The notes under the pieces are model-generated. The model was not told where the DNA came from and did no database searches. It saw only the letters and a program-made list of their open reading frames with translations. DNA of 64,000 nt from positions 248,001 through 312,000 of the forward strand of contig JAHHII010000005.1 of NCBI GenBank assembly GCA_019358855.1. Direction: 5' to 3'. This document shows, piece by piece, positions 30,937 through 40,134 of this stretch. Position 1 is the first letter of the stretch. Every line of letters starts with the position of its first letter. This DNA is from Timaviella obliquedivisa GSE-PSE-MK23-08B (GTDB lineage: Bacteria; Cyanobacteriota; Cyanobacteriia; Elainellales; Elainellaceae). The position numbers were made by a program, and so were the translations under genes.

Positions 30937-30953
30937 ATACAAATTTGATTAAT
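30937..30953. promoter_or_regulatory. Candidate ArsR operator before pstS-like gene
   Basis: On the minus strand the site reads ATTAATCAAATTTGTAT. It is nearly the same as the site over the arsR start (ATTAATAAAATTTGATG). It lies between arsR and pstS-like and has partial dyad symmetry (CAAATTTG). The role is inferred from recurrence. Confidence 0.4.
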
Positions 30954-30973
30954 AAATGTAAAAAACTTGATTC

Positions 30974-31297
30974 CTAATCACGACAAGTACGACTGGGAAG
31001 CATCGGGCTGAAGCGGCGAAACTCTGCTAAATACTGCTCTAGGACAACAAATTGGGGTAGATGCAAGCTGTAGTAAATCCAGCGTCCTTCTTGTCGGGCT
31101 TGCAATAATTTGGCTTCTTTTAAGACTTTAAGATGAAACGATAGCTTCGATTGCGTCACTTTAAGAATTTCGCATAGATCGCAGACACAGAGTTCTTGCT
31201 CTCGCAGCAGATCGAGAACCTGAACGCGAAGCGGATCTGAGAGTGCATGAAAGCTAGAAGAAACTAAAGTTGATGGGAGAGAAGGTACTGTTTGCAT
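30974..31297 (-). CDS. arsR: ArsR-family arsenite-responsive repressor
   Basis: The 107-residue winged-helix protein has the As(III)-binding motif ELCVCDLCEIL in the recognition region, with the three cysteines seen in ArsR of plasmid R773. The HTH helix SKLSFHLKVLKEAKLL follows, then the wing RQEGRWIYYSLH. It should repress the ars genes and let go on binding arsenite. ATG 31297 is preferred to the overlapping TTG at 31300. A further Cys lies near the C terminus (RTCRD). Confidence 0.93.
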   Translation of the reverse strand: MQTVPSLPSTLVSSSFHALSDPLRVQVLDLLREQELCVCDLCEILKVTQSKLSFHLKVLKEAKLLQARQEGRWIYYSLHLPQFVVLEQYLAEFRRFSPMLPSRTCRD

Positions 31298-31311
31298 CAA
31301 ATTTTATTAAT
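31295..31311. promoter_or_regulatory. Candidate ArsR operator over arsR start
   Basis: The minus strand reads ATTAATAAAATTTGATG and runs into the arsR ATG. A near copy lies ahead of the pstS-like gene. Binding here would block arsR transcription or initiation. The motif is seen in the sequence; the function is inferred. Confidence 0.4.
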
Positions 31312-31462
31312 GAGATAGTCCATTTTAGGCAAAATTTAGGATAAGTGTCATTCTAAACTTATTGATTTAGTCTGTAAAAAGGATAATACTTCTGCACCGC
31401 AAAGTTTTCTGGATAGTGGTCTAAGCCTGTGAATCACTCTTAATTAAAAGGGAGCGATCGTC

Positions 31463-31613
31463 AGAGGTTGTCTGAGAAGTCTAGGTTGCTATCCAGTCTG
31501 CCCCCTAAATCCCCTATTTTGGGGGACTTTGAAGAAGGAGTGGCTCGGAAGTCCCAGAATGGGGGGTTGGAGGGCGAGTGTAAGAATCTTTGATACTTCT
31601 CAGACATCCTCTC
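31463..31613 (+). repeat. MITE-like element, copy 1
   Basis: The ~150-bp non-coding element has terminal inverted repeats GAGGTTGTCTGAGAAGT and ACTTCTCAGACATCCTC and an internal palindromic stretch (CCCCCTAAATCCCC ... TTTTGGGGGACTT). TCA stands at both outer edges, as in the second copy at 40852-41005, which is in the opposite orientation. A 3-bp target duplication of the TNA type is used by some IS5-group elements. No transposase lies inside. Flanking sequence in this roughly 500-bp gap holds no gene. Confidence 0.75.
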
Positions 31614-31755
31614 AATTTTAGACTTACAGAATCACAATAGGACTCATCTGACTCTAGTTAAGTTAAAAAAAATAAATGCCATTTTGATGTGACATAGAGA
31701 GCGCCCCCTGCAACACGTAGGCGATCGCTCGGCTCCTCGAGAAGTGACTGAAATT

Positions 31756-31785
31756 AAAAACCCTCTCGCATAAGAAAGGGTTTTT
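31756..31785 (-). terminator. Rho-independent terminator
   Basis: AAAAACCCT and AGGGTTTTT pair around a 12-base loop. On the minus strand the stem ends in five T bases, 27 bp after the stop of the gene starting at 32291. Confidence 0.7.
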
Positions 31786-31811
31786 AGAAAACTAGTACTC
31801 TTGCATTTTTT

Positions 31812-32291
31812 CTAGAGCTTCTGGTGCGTATAAGCGTGCTGCTTCACATTATCCTCAGTTTTGATAATACGTTCCGAGTTCAACACTCGTTTCCGCTCAG
31901 TCGAAAAATTAAAATCACTCTTTGTCGTGCCTAACGGAATATGCTCCTGCGCTACCGTTCGAGTCTTATAAGTCCGAGCCGCCGAAGTTGCCCGATAAGC
32001 AAAGTCATCACAAAACTGAGCGTCCGCCGGAAACCCCTCAGGGAGCAGAGGCTCTTCACCGTCTAAAACTGCCCCCATCGTGGTCGCAAAAGCTGCCTCA
32101 TAAGAAGTCGGAATCCCTTTAACGATAGCTTCTAACGCCGCCGAAGGGATAGGTTCCACCACTTGCACTTGATGAATCTCACCATCGTCTTTAATGAAGC
32201 AACTTGCCAGACCAAGAACCACATAGTCCTCAGCCACAATATCGGGAGTGTTGGGATAAATATTGGCGGTGGTTGTGTTTGCCGAAGTCAT
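31812..32291 (-). CDS. Conserved hypothetical protein
   Basis: The 159-residue soluble protein is not recognised. It has no signal peptide or membrane segment. The N-terminal half (EDYVVLGLASCFIKDDGEIHQVQVVEPIP) looks folded and the C-terminal tail is hydrophilic and basic. ATG 32291 (MTSANTTTANIY) is preferred over an ATG-like start 21 bases earlier. It has its own terminator and lies 49 bp downstream of the bestrophin gene on the same strand; co-transcription is possible. Confidence 0.6.
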   Translation of the reverse strand: MTSANTTTANIYPNTPDIVAEDYVVLGLASCFIKDDGEIHQVQVVEPIPSAALEAIVKGIPTSYEAAFATTMGAVLDGEEPLLPEGFPADAQFCDDFAYRATSAARTYKTRTVAQEHIPLGTTKSDFNFSTERKRVLNSERIIKTEDNVKQHAYTHQKL

Positions 32292-32340
32292 AAGAGAAAA
32301 TTGCCGATCCACTGTTGTGATTTGTGATGAAGATCTTAGT

Positions 32341-33234
32341 TTAACGGGTTATCGGTTCTACCTTGGTCAAGTCATCAATATTTCTTTTCATCGTTTCACA
32401 AATCGTATCTAAAGGTAGGTCATTATAATCCCGTCCAAACGGATTTTCAATTTCCATCCCGATCGCCTCAATGCCAAACAGAGTAAAGCTTACCAGCATC
32501 ACCACAGCCGATGTCCACCATCCTAACTCCGTCACAAATTGAAACGGCAAAGTCAAACAATAAATTAGCAGCAATTGCTTTAAGTGAATCGCATAAGCCA
32601 TAGGAATCGGCGTTTTCAGAATGCGTTCACAGCCTCCCAAACTATCCACCATGCTATTCAAAAGCAGTTGCAAGCTCACCAACTGATGAATATTGATGCG
32701 ATCGCCCTCATACTGCTGCTGCAAATAATCTTGAATCCAAAACGCGACTTCCAAAGGCGGATTATTCATCCTCTTCAAATTCTCATACTGCGCCAACGGC
32801 AATAACGGCAGCAGTTCCTTGTTTACCGCATCCCGCCGCAAATGCAGCTTCATTGTTACTGCAAAAGCCACCAACAGATCCAACACCATCCGCTTCTCAT
32901 GCCGATCTTTAGGCGATCGCTCTGGCACAATAACCCAAATCTGCCGCGCCAAATTCCGCGTTGCATTCGTCAGCCCACCCCACAGCTTTCGCCCCTCCCA
33001 AAACCGCTCATAGGCAGTATTGGTTCTAAAGACCAGCATCAAACCTAGCACCACATTTGGCACCACACTCGCTAGCACTGGCAAATTAACAGGCATTCCC
33101 CAATGATGTAACGCCGAAATTAACCCCGCAAACGTTCCACACAACAGCGTTCGAGGCAAAATAGCCGGAATGACAGAACCCCGTATCTGTAGGGTCGATC
33201 GCATCCAGGAAAGCTGATCTGGATCTTGATGCAT
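32341..33234 (-). CDS. Bestrophin-like channel protein (UPF0187)
   Basis: The protein has about 297 residues and about four membrane helices. Family marks are LGLMLVFRTNTAYERFWEGRKLWG and GCERILKTPIPMAYAIHLK, both strongly conserved in bacterial bestrophins and plant VCCN channels. Such proteins carry chloride or bicarbonate, and some cyanobacterial and algal members are linked to bicarbonate supply. ATG 33234 is the most likely start; longer and shorter starts exist (33288 TTG, 33204 ATG). Confidence 0.85.
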   Translation of the reverse strand: MHQDPDQLSWMRSTLQIRGSVIPAILPRTLLCGTFAGLISALHHWGMPVNLPVLASVVPNVVLGLMLVFRTNTAYERFWEGRKLWGGLTNATRNLARQIWVIVPERSPKDRHEKRMVLDLLVAFAVTMKLHLRRDAVNKELLPLLPLAQYENLKRMNNPPLEVAFWIQDYLQQQYEGDRINIHQLVSLQLLLNSMVDSLGGCERILKTPIPMAYAIHLKQLLLIYCLTLPFQFVTELGWWTSAVVMLVSFTLFGIEAIGMEIENPFGRDYNDLPLDTICETMKRNIDDLTKVEPITR

Positions 33235-33327
33235 AACCAAAGCAAAACGATAAACGGCGCTGCTACATAGAAGTATAAATCTACTCAAAGCCCCTTTCCT
33301 TCAAGAGAGGGGTTGGGGGGGAGATCT

Positions 33328-34467
33328 CTACTTCTGTCCTGCCCGCATCGTATCCACAAACTTCTCAAACAAATAATCCGCATCATGCGGACCCGGACTC
33401 GCCTCCGGATGATACTGCACCGAAAACAACGGCAACGACTTGTGCTTTAACCCTGCCACAGTTTGATCATTTAAATTCAGGTGAGTTATCTCCACCTCAG
33501 CCCCTTCAACCGAACCTGCCTCGATCGCAAATCCATGATTCTGGCTCGTAATCTCGACATGCTGATTCAACCCCGCTGGCTGATTCAACCCCCGGTGTCC
33601 AAACTTCAGCTTGAACGTTTCCGCCCCCAGCGACAACCCCAAAATCTGATGCCCCATACAAATCCCAAAAATCGGCTTTTCGCTCCCCAACAAATTCTTA
33701 GCCGTTGCAATTCCCTCCGTCACTGCCGCCGGATCGCCAGGGCCATTCGACAAGAAAATTCCATCCGGCTGATGCTTCAAAATTTCCTCAGCCGACGTAT
33801 CAGCAGGCACCACCACCACTCGACATCCATAGCTAGCCAAGCGTCGTAAAATATTGCGCTTCACCCCAAAATCCAAAGCCACCACCGTCAAAGGCTCACG
33901 CACACCGCCACCGCCACCAAACTCCCAAGCTTCTGCACTAGGCTCCACCCATTCATACATTTTCTCGGTCGTCACATCCTTGACCAAATTCAACCCCGCC
34001 ATACTCGGCGCTTCCTGCACCCGCATCAGCAGTTCAGCCGGATCAAGCACCTCCGTTGAAATTCCCCCATTCATTGCCCCAGTCGATCGAATTCGTCGCG
34101 TCAAAGCCCGGGTATCAATCCCAAAAATCCCAGGAATTCGGTGCTGCTTCAAATAATCTGACAGTGATTGAGTCGATCGCCAATTACTAGGGCGATCGCA
34201 CACATTCCGCGCAATCAAACCCCTGACATGGGGACGGCTCGACTCCTCATCCTCCAAATTTACTCCCGTATTGCCCAACTCCGGGTAAGTAAACGCCACA
34301 ATCTGCCCACAATAGCTAGGATCAGTCATCACCTCTTGATAACCCGTCATCCCCGTATTAAACACCACCTCCCCAATCGTGGTGCCCATTGCCCCAAACG
34401 ACCAGCCCCGGTAAACCGTCCCATCAGCCAGCACCAACAAAGCCGCTTGAGCACCAGAAAACAGCAT
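33328..34467 (-). CDS. carA: Carbamoyl-phosphate synthase small subunit
   Basis: The 379-residue glutaminase subunit supplies ammonia for carbamoyl phosphate, used for arginine and pyrimidines. The N-terminal half has [20 protein letters not shown] and the C-terminal class I amidotransferase domain has [15 protein letters not shown] (nucleophile Cys) and [14 protein letters not shown] (His, Glu). GAGGA lies 7 bp ahead of ATG 34467; a TTG in the Shine-Dalgarno region is disfavoured. The large subunit is not in the window, as is usual in cyanobacteria. Confidence 0.95.
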   Translation of the reverse strand: MLFSGAQAALLVLADGTVYRGWSFGAMGTTIGEVVFNTGMTGYQEVMTDPSYCGQIVAFTYPELGNTGVNLEDEESSRPHVRGLIARNVCDRPSNWRSTQSLSDYLKQHRIPGIFGIDTRALTRRIRSTGAMNGGISTEVLDPAELLMRVQEAPSMAGLNLVKDVTTEKMYEWVEPSAEAWEFGGGGGVREPLTVVALDFGVKRNILRRLASYGCRVVVVPADTSAEEILKHQPDGIFLSNGPGDPAAVTEGIATAKNLLGSEKPIFGICMGHQILGLSLGAETFKLKFGHRGLNQPAGLNQHVEITSQNHGFAIEAGSVEGAEVEITHLNLNDQTVAGLKHKSLPLFSVQYHPEASPGPHDADYLFEKFVDTMRAGQK

Positions 34468-34631
34468 AAAATTCCTCAACGATTGGACTGGGCGATACTA
34501 TACTACGTCTCCAGTAGGCGAATGGTATAGTGCCCAGCAGAATTTTCTCCACCGATCGATCGCGCCCCATATAGCCATAGGATCAAAGTAAATCTGTGTC
34601 CGTTAAAAATTAGTTGAAGGAGTGAATAGCA

Positions 34632-35558
34632 ATGCGAATCTTAATCATGGGTGGAACCCGCTTCATTGGCGTTTATCTCACCCAAATTTTGCTAGACCAG
34701 GGGCACGAAGTCGTTCTCTTCAACCGCGGCAACAAGCCTGTCCCCGCAGGCGTAACCCAAATCCAGGGCGATCGCACCCAACCTGCCCACCTCGAAAAAC
34801 TCTCCGCCGAAACCTTCGACACTATCTTCGACAACAACGGACGCGAACTCAGCGACACGCAGCCGTTAGTCGAAATCTTCAAAGACCGCATCCAACACTT
34901 CGTCTACGTTAGTTCTGCCGGAGTTTACCTTAAATCCGACCAGATGCCCCACATTGAAGGCGATCGCACCGATCCTAAAAGCCGTCACAAAGGCAAAGCC
35001 GAGACAGAAACCTACCTCGCCGCCCAAAAAATTCCTTTCACATCCATTCGCCCCGTCTACATCTATGGCCCCCAAAACTATAACGACTTGGAAGCCTGGT
35101 TCTTCGATCGCATTGCGCGCGATCGCCCCATCCCCATCCCTGGCAACGGAATGCATACCACCCAGTTCGGTCACGTCCAAGACCTAGCCGCAGCCATGGC
35201 AGCCGTCCTGGGTAACCCCAAAGCTGTGGGGCAAACCTACAATATTTCGGGCGATCGCTACATCACTTTCGATGGCATTGCTCGTGCTTGTGCCGCCGCT
35301 GCTGGCAAATCTCCCGAAGACCTAAAGCTTGTTCACTACGATCCCAAACAATATGACTTCGGTAAACGCAAAGCCTTCCCGATGCGAGTCCAACACTTCT
35401 ACACCGACATCCACAAAGCCAAAACCGAACTCGACTGGCAGCCCCACTTTGACCTGATTTCAGGACTCAAAGACTCCTACCAAAAAGACTACCTGCCTTC
35501 CGATCGAAGCACAGCCGAGATAGACTTTTCAACCGACGAAGAAATTCTAAAAAACTAG
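34632..35558 (+). CDS. CSP41-like NAD-dependent epimerase family protein
   Basis: The 308-residue extended SDR has MRILIMGGTRFIGVYLTQIL at the N terminus and FNRGNKPVPAGV. VYVSSAGVYLKSDQMPH has the Ser, but the usual YxxxK is modified. GGTRFIG plus FNRGN and QTYNISGDRYITFDGIARACA fit the chloroplast stem-loop binding proteins (CSP41) and their cyanobacterial homologues, which bind RNA rather than act on sugars. AAGGAG precedes the start. It is divergent from carA. Confidence 0.85.
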   Translation: MRILIMGGTRFIGVYLTQILLDQGHEVVLFNRGNKPVPAGVTQIQGDRTQPAHLEKLSAETFDTIFDNNGRELSDTQPLVEIFKDRIQHFVYVSSAGVYLKSDQMPHIEGDRTDPKSRHKGKAETETYLAAQKIPFTSIRPVYIYGPQNYNDLEAWFFDRIARDRPIPIPGNGMHTTQFGHVQDLAAAMAAVLGNPKAVGQTYNISGDRYITFDGIARACAAAAGKSPEDLKLVHYDPKQYDFGKRKAFPMRVQHFYTDIHKAKTELDWQPHFDLISGLKDSYQKDYLPSDRSTAEIDFSTDEEILKN

Positions 35559-35575
35559 TAAAATATCATGCCCCC

Positions 35576-35619
35576 GGAGTCAGAAACCAGATAAATCTGG
35601 AGGCTTTTATTCTGACTCC
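35576..35619 (+). terminator. Stem-loop after CSP41-like gene
   Basis: GGAGTCAGAA (35576-35585) and TTCTGACTCC (35610-35619) are perfect complements. A nested stem, CCAGA with TCTGG, lies inside. The stop codon is 18 bp upstream. There is no T run after it, so it may be a processing or weak termination signal. The rest of the gap to 35796 shows nothing. Confidence 0.5.
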
Positions 35620-35796
35620 ATGCAACTAGGGGGCAAACTCAACTAGCCTAACCAACCAGGGGAAACATCCAACTGTGCCAAGGGTTATCAGTATTTTCCG
35701 TAACCCTCAATCTATTCATAACACAGAAATCAAGTAAGAATACGGATTCCCTAACTTTTATTAAACTTGCTTAAGAAATAGATCTCGATAAGTCCC

Positions 35797-36693
35797 TCAA
35801 ACCACCTCCAAACAGAACGCCTGACAAGTCACCACAGGCGAATCTACCTGTCCCTGCATAGGGCATCTCGCCGTGGCACACCACTCACAGTTAGCCTCCA
35901 CTGGCAACACAATTTCCTGTGCCGCATAAAGACTGATCCCCTGACTCATAAATCCCTGCGCCTCCAACTCCGAAAAGCGATCGCCAATTAACAGCGCCCG
36001 CTCCACTCCCATCTGCTGCCGCGCATAATTAATCTTCTCCAAAGTTTTCCGAAACCCCTTTGTCTCCGAAAAAATTTCCACCACAATCTTCTGCTCCCGG
36101 CTTTTAAAGCAAGACGGCTTCTCTTGAGCAAAAAGATCTTTATACTGAATTGCCACCCGACCATCCAGATAATATTGCGCTCGTATCAACCTCAAAAACG
36201 GCACCGTAAAATTCCCGTCTTCATCCGGCATATACCACCAAGTTTTATGCCAGGTTTCCTGCGGCAAATGCAAAATCGTCTGAATTTGTTCTGAAGAAAA
36301 ACCTGCCTGCGACAACCGCGCGATCGCCTGTGCCAAATTTGTAATCAGCCCCAAATCCCGTGTTTCCGCCTCACACCGCGTCAAATCAACATACCCCCGT
36401 TGATTTCCATGCCGCTGCGAATACTCCGTCACCGCCCGTTCCGCATCCTGCGGCGAATCAATTAAAACACACTCAATTTCCTCCAATTGAATCATGCCAT
36501 CTACTGACTTTTTCGCTTCAATCGGAACACCAATGCTAGACCGAATACTCCCAATTCGGTGAGACGGCGCGATCGGTGGAACGCACTCCGTCAGAATCGA
36601 TTGCAGAATAGTAGAGTCCGCGATCGCTAATGCAATCTGTACCCGATCACGAAACGGCGGTGGATCAGGTTGTAAGGCAGAGTAAGTTAGCAT
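35797..36693 (-). CDS. Conserved hypothetical protein with C-terminal Cys cluster
   Basis: The 298-residue protein is not recognised. The middle contains an HTH-like helical part (ARLSQAGFSSEQIQTILHL). The segment KIVVEIFSETKGFRKTLEKINYARQQMG resembles the E-x-K-bearing core of restriction-like folds, but that is weak. The last 40 residues hold five cysteines (CEWCATARC, then CQAFC) plus one more, suggesting a metal or Fe-S site. ATG 36693 is preferred over the upstream in-frame start at 36750. No operon partner is evident. Confidence 0.6.
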   Translation of the reverse strand: MLTYSALQPDPPPFRDRVQIALAIADSTILQSILTECVPPIAPSHRIGSIRSSIGVPIEAKKSVDGMIQLEEIECVLIDSPQDAERAVTEYSQRHGNQRGYVDLTRCEAETRDLGLITNLAQAIARLSQAGFSSEQIQTILHLPQETWHKTWWYMPDEDGNFTVPFLRLIRAQYYLDGRVAIQYKDLFAQEKPSCFKSREQKIVVEIFSETKGFRKTLEKINYARQQMGVERALLIGDRFSELEAQGFMSQGISLYAAQEIVLPVEANCEWCATARCPMQGQVDSPVVTCQAFCLEVV

Positions 36694-36845
36694 CAGCAAT
36701 CCTCCCTTTAAGCCATCTTTCGATATTGTCACTGCTCTATCAAAAAGCAAGAGATTTTACGCACTTCTTTTAACAAAATTGAGCAGAACGACACAGAACT
36801 TTATCATGTCGTCTTCCTCAGCCTTGTTCCATCTGCTACAAAGGC

Positions 36846-38750
36846 TCAAATCAACCCATACACTTTTGCTTCCCAAGGAAAAATCGGCTCTCGCCCCACC
36901 CATTCCTCAGCCACCACCCGATCCTGCGTAATTTCTTTCCAGCGTTTTTGAAACGGCGTATCAGGAAAATTAGGAATCACATACTCTGCTCCCAGCCCAT
37001 TCGGCGTTCCATAATCCGAGAAATTAGCCACCACCACCACCATCATTTCCCCATCCCCCCGCCGCCAAACCAACACCCGTTTCCCCGCCTCAAAATCTAC
37101 ATGAATAAACACCACATCATTAACCGCTAAAGCATCCGCAGCCGTCCGAAACCGAGTCAGCCGCGCCACATACTCAAATACCCGCCGCCGCCACGCTTCA
37201 TCCATGCGCCCATAATTAACCGGATCAACCTGCTTAGAATCGCTCAAGCTCAAATCATGCTGATCCGCAAACTCCTCCCCGGCAAAAATCATCGGGATGC
37301 CCACAGCCGTCATTAAACAAACAAACGCCAGCTTAATTCTCTCCTCAGAATTAGCAATACCATTACTGGTCAAATAGTTATAAAGCCGTTCATTTCCATA
37401 TCCTCCGACATCATGAGAAGTTAGATAATTAATTGCCTGAGTTCCATCTCTAAACCCTAACAATCGACAATCAATCAACTTCCGCACACTTTCTTCAAAG
37501 CTTTCCCCATCCACCGATTTACCTAAAATCACCCGCCGCAAAATTTGCTTAAAATGCTCATTCCACAAACCATCTAACCGATTCTGATGCACCAAAGCCA
37601 AAGGCATACTCAGATCTTCTCCCACTGCCAAAAACTGATCCGCCGCTCCACCCTTTTCCAGCCAAACCTGCCGTGCCAAATCCTTAAACTCTTGAACAAA
37701 ATCGTAGTTCCCAATATTGTTCACACTATCGAGACGTAATCCATTCACGCTGTAGTAGTTCATCCAGTGAATTAAGTAAAGTTTCAGGTATTCACAAGCC
37801 GGTACAAATCGATCGCGCTTTCCAGTTATAGGATGGTAACCCTCCACCCAATGATTAAACTTAAACAAATCCCCCCCAAACCCATCGCGATCGCCCTGCT
37901 CAGGATCACGCCAGCCCCAAATCTTCCACTGCACAAAAAAGTCAGCAAAATTGACATGACGCAAAGCATTATTCCGCGCAAACGCCATGACCACATCTAA
38001 AAAAAAGCGAATCCCCTGCTGCCGACAATCGTCTATTACATCCATTAAATCTGTAGAAGCCGCCAGCGTGGGTTCTTTCTGATTTTCCGATTGTGAAAGA
38101 CCTAAATCAAAGTCCGCTGCAAAAAAGTTAGCTGTCCCATATCCCCACTCCGACTGATCATCGCTATCCGCAGGTGGCAACAATTCCAACGCATTAATGC
38201 CCAATTGCACCAAATGAGCAGCAGAACCCGATAACAGCGATCGCACATCCCGAAAAGTCCCTACCCCGATCGCCTCTTGCCCCACTTTTGTCCACCGAAC
38301 TGGCAACTCATATATCACCAGCCGATTATTAGCAGGCAAGTGATCCGTCTCTGTATTCTCCCTTTCTTCCTTAACCTGCCCCTGCGGATCACAAGCCACC
38401 AATAGCCCGCCGCGATATAAAATCACACTAGCAGGCTCACTGCCCCCTGGACTTAACACCTGCCGATTCACCGCATAAGCCACTGGATCCGTGCAATAAA
38501 CTGTTCTCCTATTCTCATAAGGACAACTGCTCCGCACCTTGAACCAGTAGTGGTAAACCCGTCCCTCAATTAACCCACACTCCAGTGCCGCCACTTCCCA
38601 CAGATCAGGAAACTCAGGCAACTGCCACAGCGAAATTTCTTCAAAATCCCCGCCCACCTCGCCAATGCGAAGACTAGGAACATCTTGCCCACCTGTCGCC
38701 CGCCACAAAACAAAATGGGTTTGTTTACGCTTAAATAAATCAACCAACAT
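36846..38750 (-). CDS. GH13 alpha-amylase family glycoside hydrolase
   Basis: The 634-residue enzyme has an N-terminal CBM48-like part (residues 1-110). A GH13 barrel follows, with region I FFLDVVMAFARNN, the nucleophile Asp in GLRLDSVNN (about residue 338), the acid Glu in LAVGEDLSMP and the region IV His-Asp in YLTSHDVGGYGNE. Branching-enzyme or isoamylase-like activity on glycogen is plausible but not certain. The long CBM-like N terminus suggests a starch or glycogen substrate. It is divergent from the hydrolase gene starting at 38901. Confidence 0.88.
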   Translation of the reverse strand: MLVDLFKRKQTHFVLWRATGGQDVPSLRIGEVGGDFEEISLWQLPEFPDLWEVAALECGLIEGRVYHYWFKVRSSCPYENRRTVYCTDPVAYAVNRQVLSPGGSEPASVILYRGGLLVACDPQGQVKEERENTETDHLPANNRLVIYELPVRWTKVGQEAIGVGTFRDVRSLLSGSAAHLVQLGINALELLPPADSDDQSEWGYGTANFFAADFDLGLSQSENQKEPTLAASTDLMDVIDDCRQQGIRFFLDVVMAFARNNALRHVNFADFFVQWKIWGWRDPEQGDRDGFGGDLFKFNHWVEGYHPITGKRDRFVPACEYLKLYLIHWMNYYSVNGLRLDSVNNIGNYDFVQEFKDLARQVWLEKGGAADQFLAVGEDLSMPLALVHQNRLDGLWNEHFKQILRRVILGKSVDGESFEESVRKLIDCRLLGFRDGTQAINYLTSHDVGGYGNERLYNYLTSNGIANSEERIKLAFVCLMTAVGIPMIFAGEEFADQHDLSLSDSKQVDPVNYGRMDEAWRRRVFEYVARLTRFRTAADALAVNDVVFIHVDFEAGKRVLVWRRGDGEMMVVVVANFSDYGTPNGLGAEYVIPNFPDTPFQKRWKEITQDRVVAEEWVGREPIFPWEAKVYGLI

Positions 38751-38900
38751 TGTGTTATCCCTGATTTGACTCCGGGTAGAGTACCTCTAGTTAAAGGTTT
38801 TTAGAACACTTCAAGAAGTTTAAAGATTACCCTAACGGGGTAGAGAACAAAAAAGTACGACCTATTATGTTTGACTAACCCCAACACATTACCCACTCTC

Positions 38901-40070
38901 ATGACAGCAACCGTAGCGCCTACCCGCGTCACCCCCAGTGCCGCTCAAATTCAACAAACCCAACAAGCGATCGCCACCTACATTCAACGCATCGACGCTA
39001 ACCCCGATCGCCGCGTCGGCGCATACCCCTATTGCCGCCTTCATGCGCCCGGCGAAGCCATCCTTGGCACCATCATGATTTTCCATGGATTCAGCGCCAA
39101 ACCCCATCAAATGTGGCGATTGACCGAATACCTCTTTCAAAACGGTTACAACATCTATCAACCCTCGATCGCCGGACACGTTTACCTACCCCCCAGCGAA
39201 CATTGGTGTCAGGTCGACCTCAAACCCGAAATTGCTGACCCTCTCCGCGCCAAAGTTGCCCAAGACCCAGTTCTCCAGCTTTACCTCGCCAACCTCTCTA
39301 CCTCCGAAAACTTTACGCGCCCCGGCTATACCCAGCGCCTCGCCCTGATGGCAAAACTTAAAGAACTCGATCCTCGCCTCGAAGAAATTATCGCTACTAC
39401 CCAAGGCGACAATGATACGACCTTCCAAAAATACTTCGTCTCTAGTCACATGAACTATCTCAGCGATGCCCGCGATCGCCTTCAAGAGCTAGATGCTATG
39501 CCCGGAGATATCTACACCCTCGGGCTTTCTGTCGGGGGAGCCGTTGCTCTTGGTCTCGCCGCCGATCGCCCCGACCGCATCAAAAAAGCGATCGCCTACG
39601 CCCCCCTCCTCGAAATCTATGGCGAAGACCGTCGCCAATACGTTAACCTGGCGGGCCCTCTTGACATCAAAGAACTTGGCTGGGATCCCAACCTCTGCTT
39701 CCCCGTTGGCGCACTGACTGCTGCTGCCCGCTTCGGCAAATCTGTCATCAAAAACGCCGCAAAACTTAGCAACACCCCCACCTTCATGGTGCTCACCGAA
39801 AACGAGGACGCTGCTGACATTCAAACCAACCAAGACTTTTTTCAAGCGATCGGCGGTACTGCCAAAGGGCATCAATCCTTCCTCTACCGCGCCTCCGACC
39901 TCGTACCGCACCCAATGGTAGATCCAACAGAAGTCAGCCAAGGCATGAGCAACCGCTTCTGGCAAACCCTCTACCAGGAAACCTATCGCTTTCTGACGAC
40001 GGGCAAAGCAAGGCTAGAAAACATGGAAAAGATCCAGCAAGATCTTACCTTGGCGATCGTGGCTAACTGA
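38901..40070 (+). CDS. Alpha/beta hydrolase
   Basis: The 389-residue enzyme has the nucleophile elbow LGLSVGGAVALGLA (GxSxG type), an oxyanion segment IFHGFSAKPHQMW, a likely acid in VLTENEDAADI and His in VPHPMVD. A roughly 60-residue helical cap lies between strands. No signal peptide is seen. The ATG 38901 (MTATVAPTRV) is preferred over a TTG 30 bases upstream. Family members act as esterases or lipases; the substrate is unknown. Confidence 0.85.
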   Translation: MTATVAPTRVTPSAAQIQQTQQAIATYIQRIDANPDRRVGAYPYCRLHAPGEAILGTIMIFHGFSAKPHQMWRLTEYLFQNGYNIYQPSIAGHVYLPPSEHWCQVDLKPEIADPLRAKVAQDPVLQLYLANLSTSENFTRPGYTQRLALMAKLKELDPRLEEIIATTQGDNDTTFQKYFVSSHMNYLSDARDRLQELDAMPGDIYTLGLSVGGAVALGLAADRPDRIKKAIAYAPLLEIYGEDRRQYVNLAGPLDIKELGWDPNLCFPVGALTAAARFGKSVIKNAAKLSNTPTFMVLTENEDAADIQTNQDFFQAIGGTAKGHQSFLYRASDLVPHPMVDPTEVSQGMSNRFWQTLYQETYRFLTTGKARLENMEKIQQDLTLAIVAN

Positions 40071-40086
40071 ATCTTTAGAGCGCCTT

Positions 40087-40126
40087 CGTTCCCAACCCAT
40101 CTCTTCCAAACGATAGGTTGGGAACG
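40087..40126. terminator. Bidirectional terminator-like inverted repeat
   Basis: CGTTCCCAACC and GGTTGGGAACG are perfect 11-bp arms. They sit between the convergent alpha/beta hydrolase and DUF2996 genes, 17 and 9 bp from their stops. It could serve both. No long T run follows. Confidence 0.6.
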
Positions 40127-40134
40127 TCAAGATA

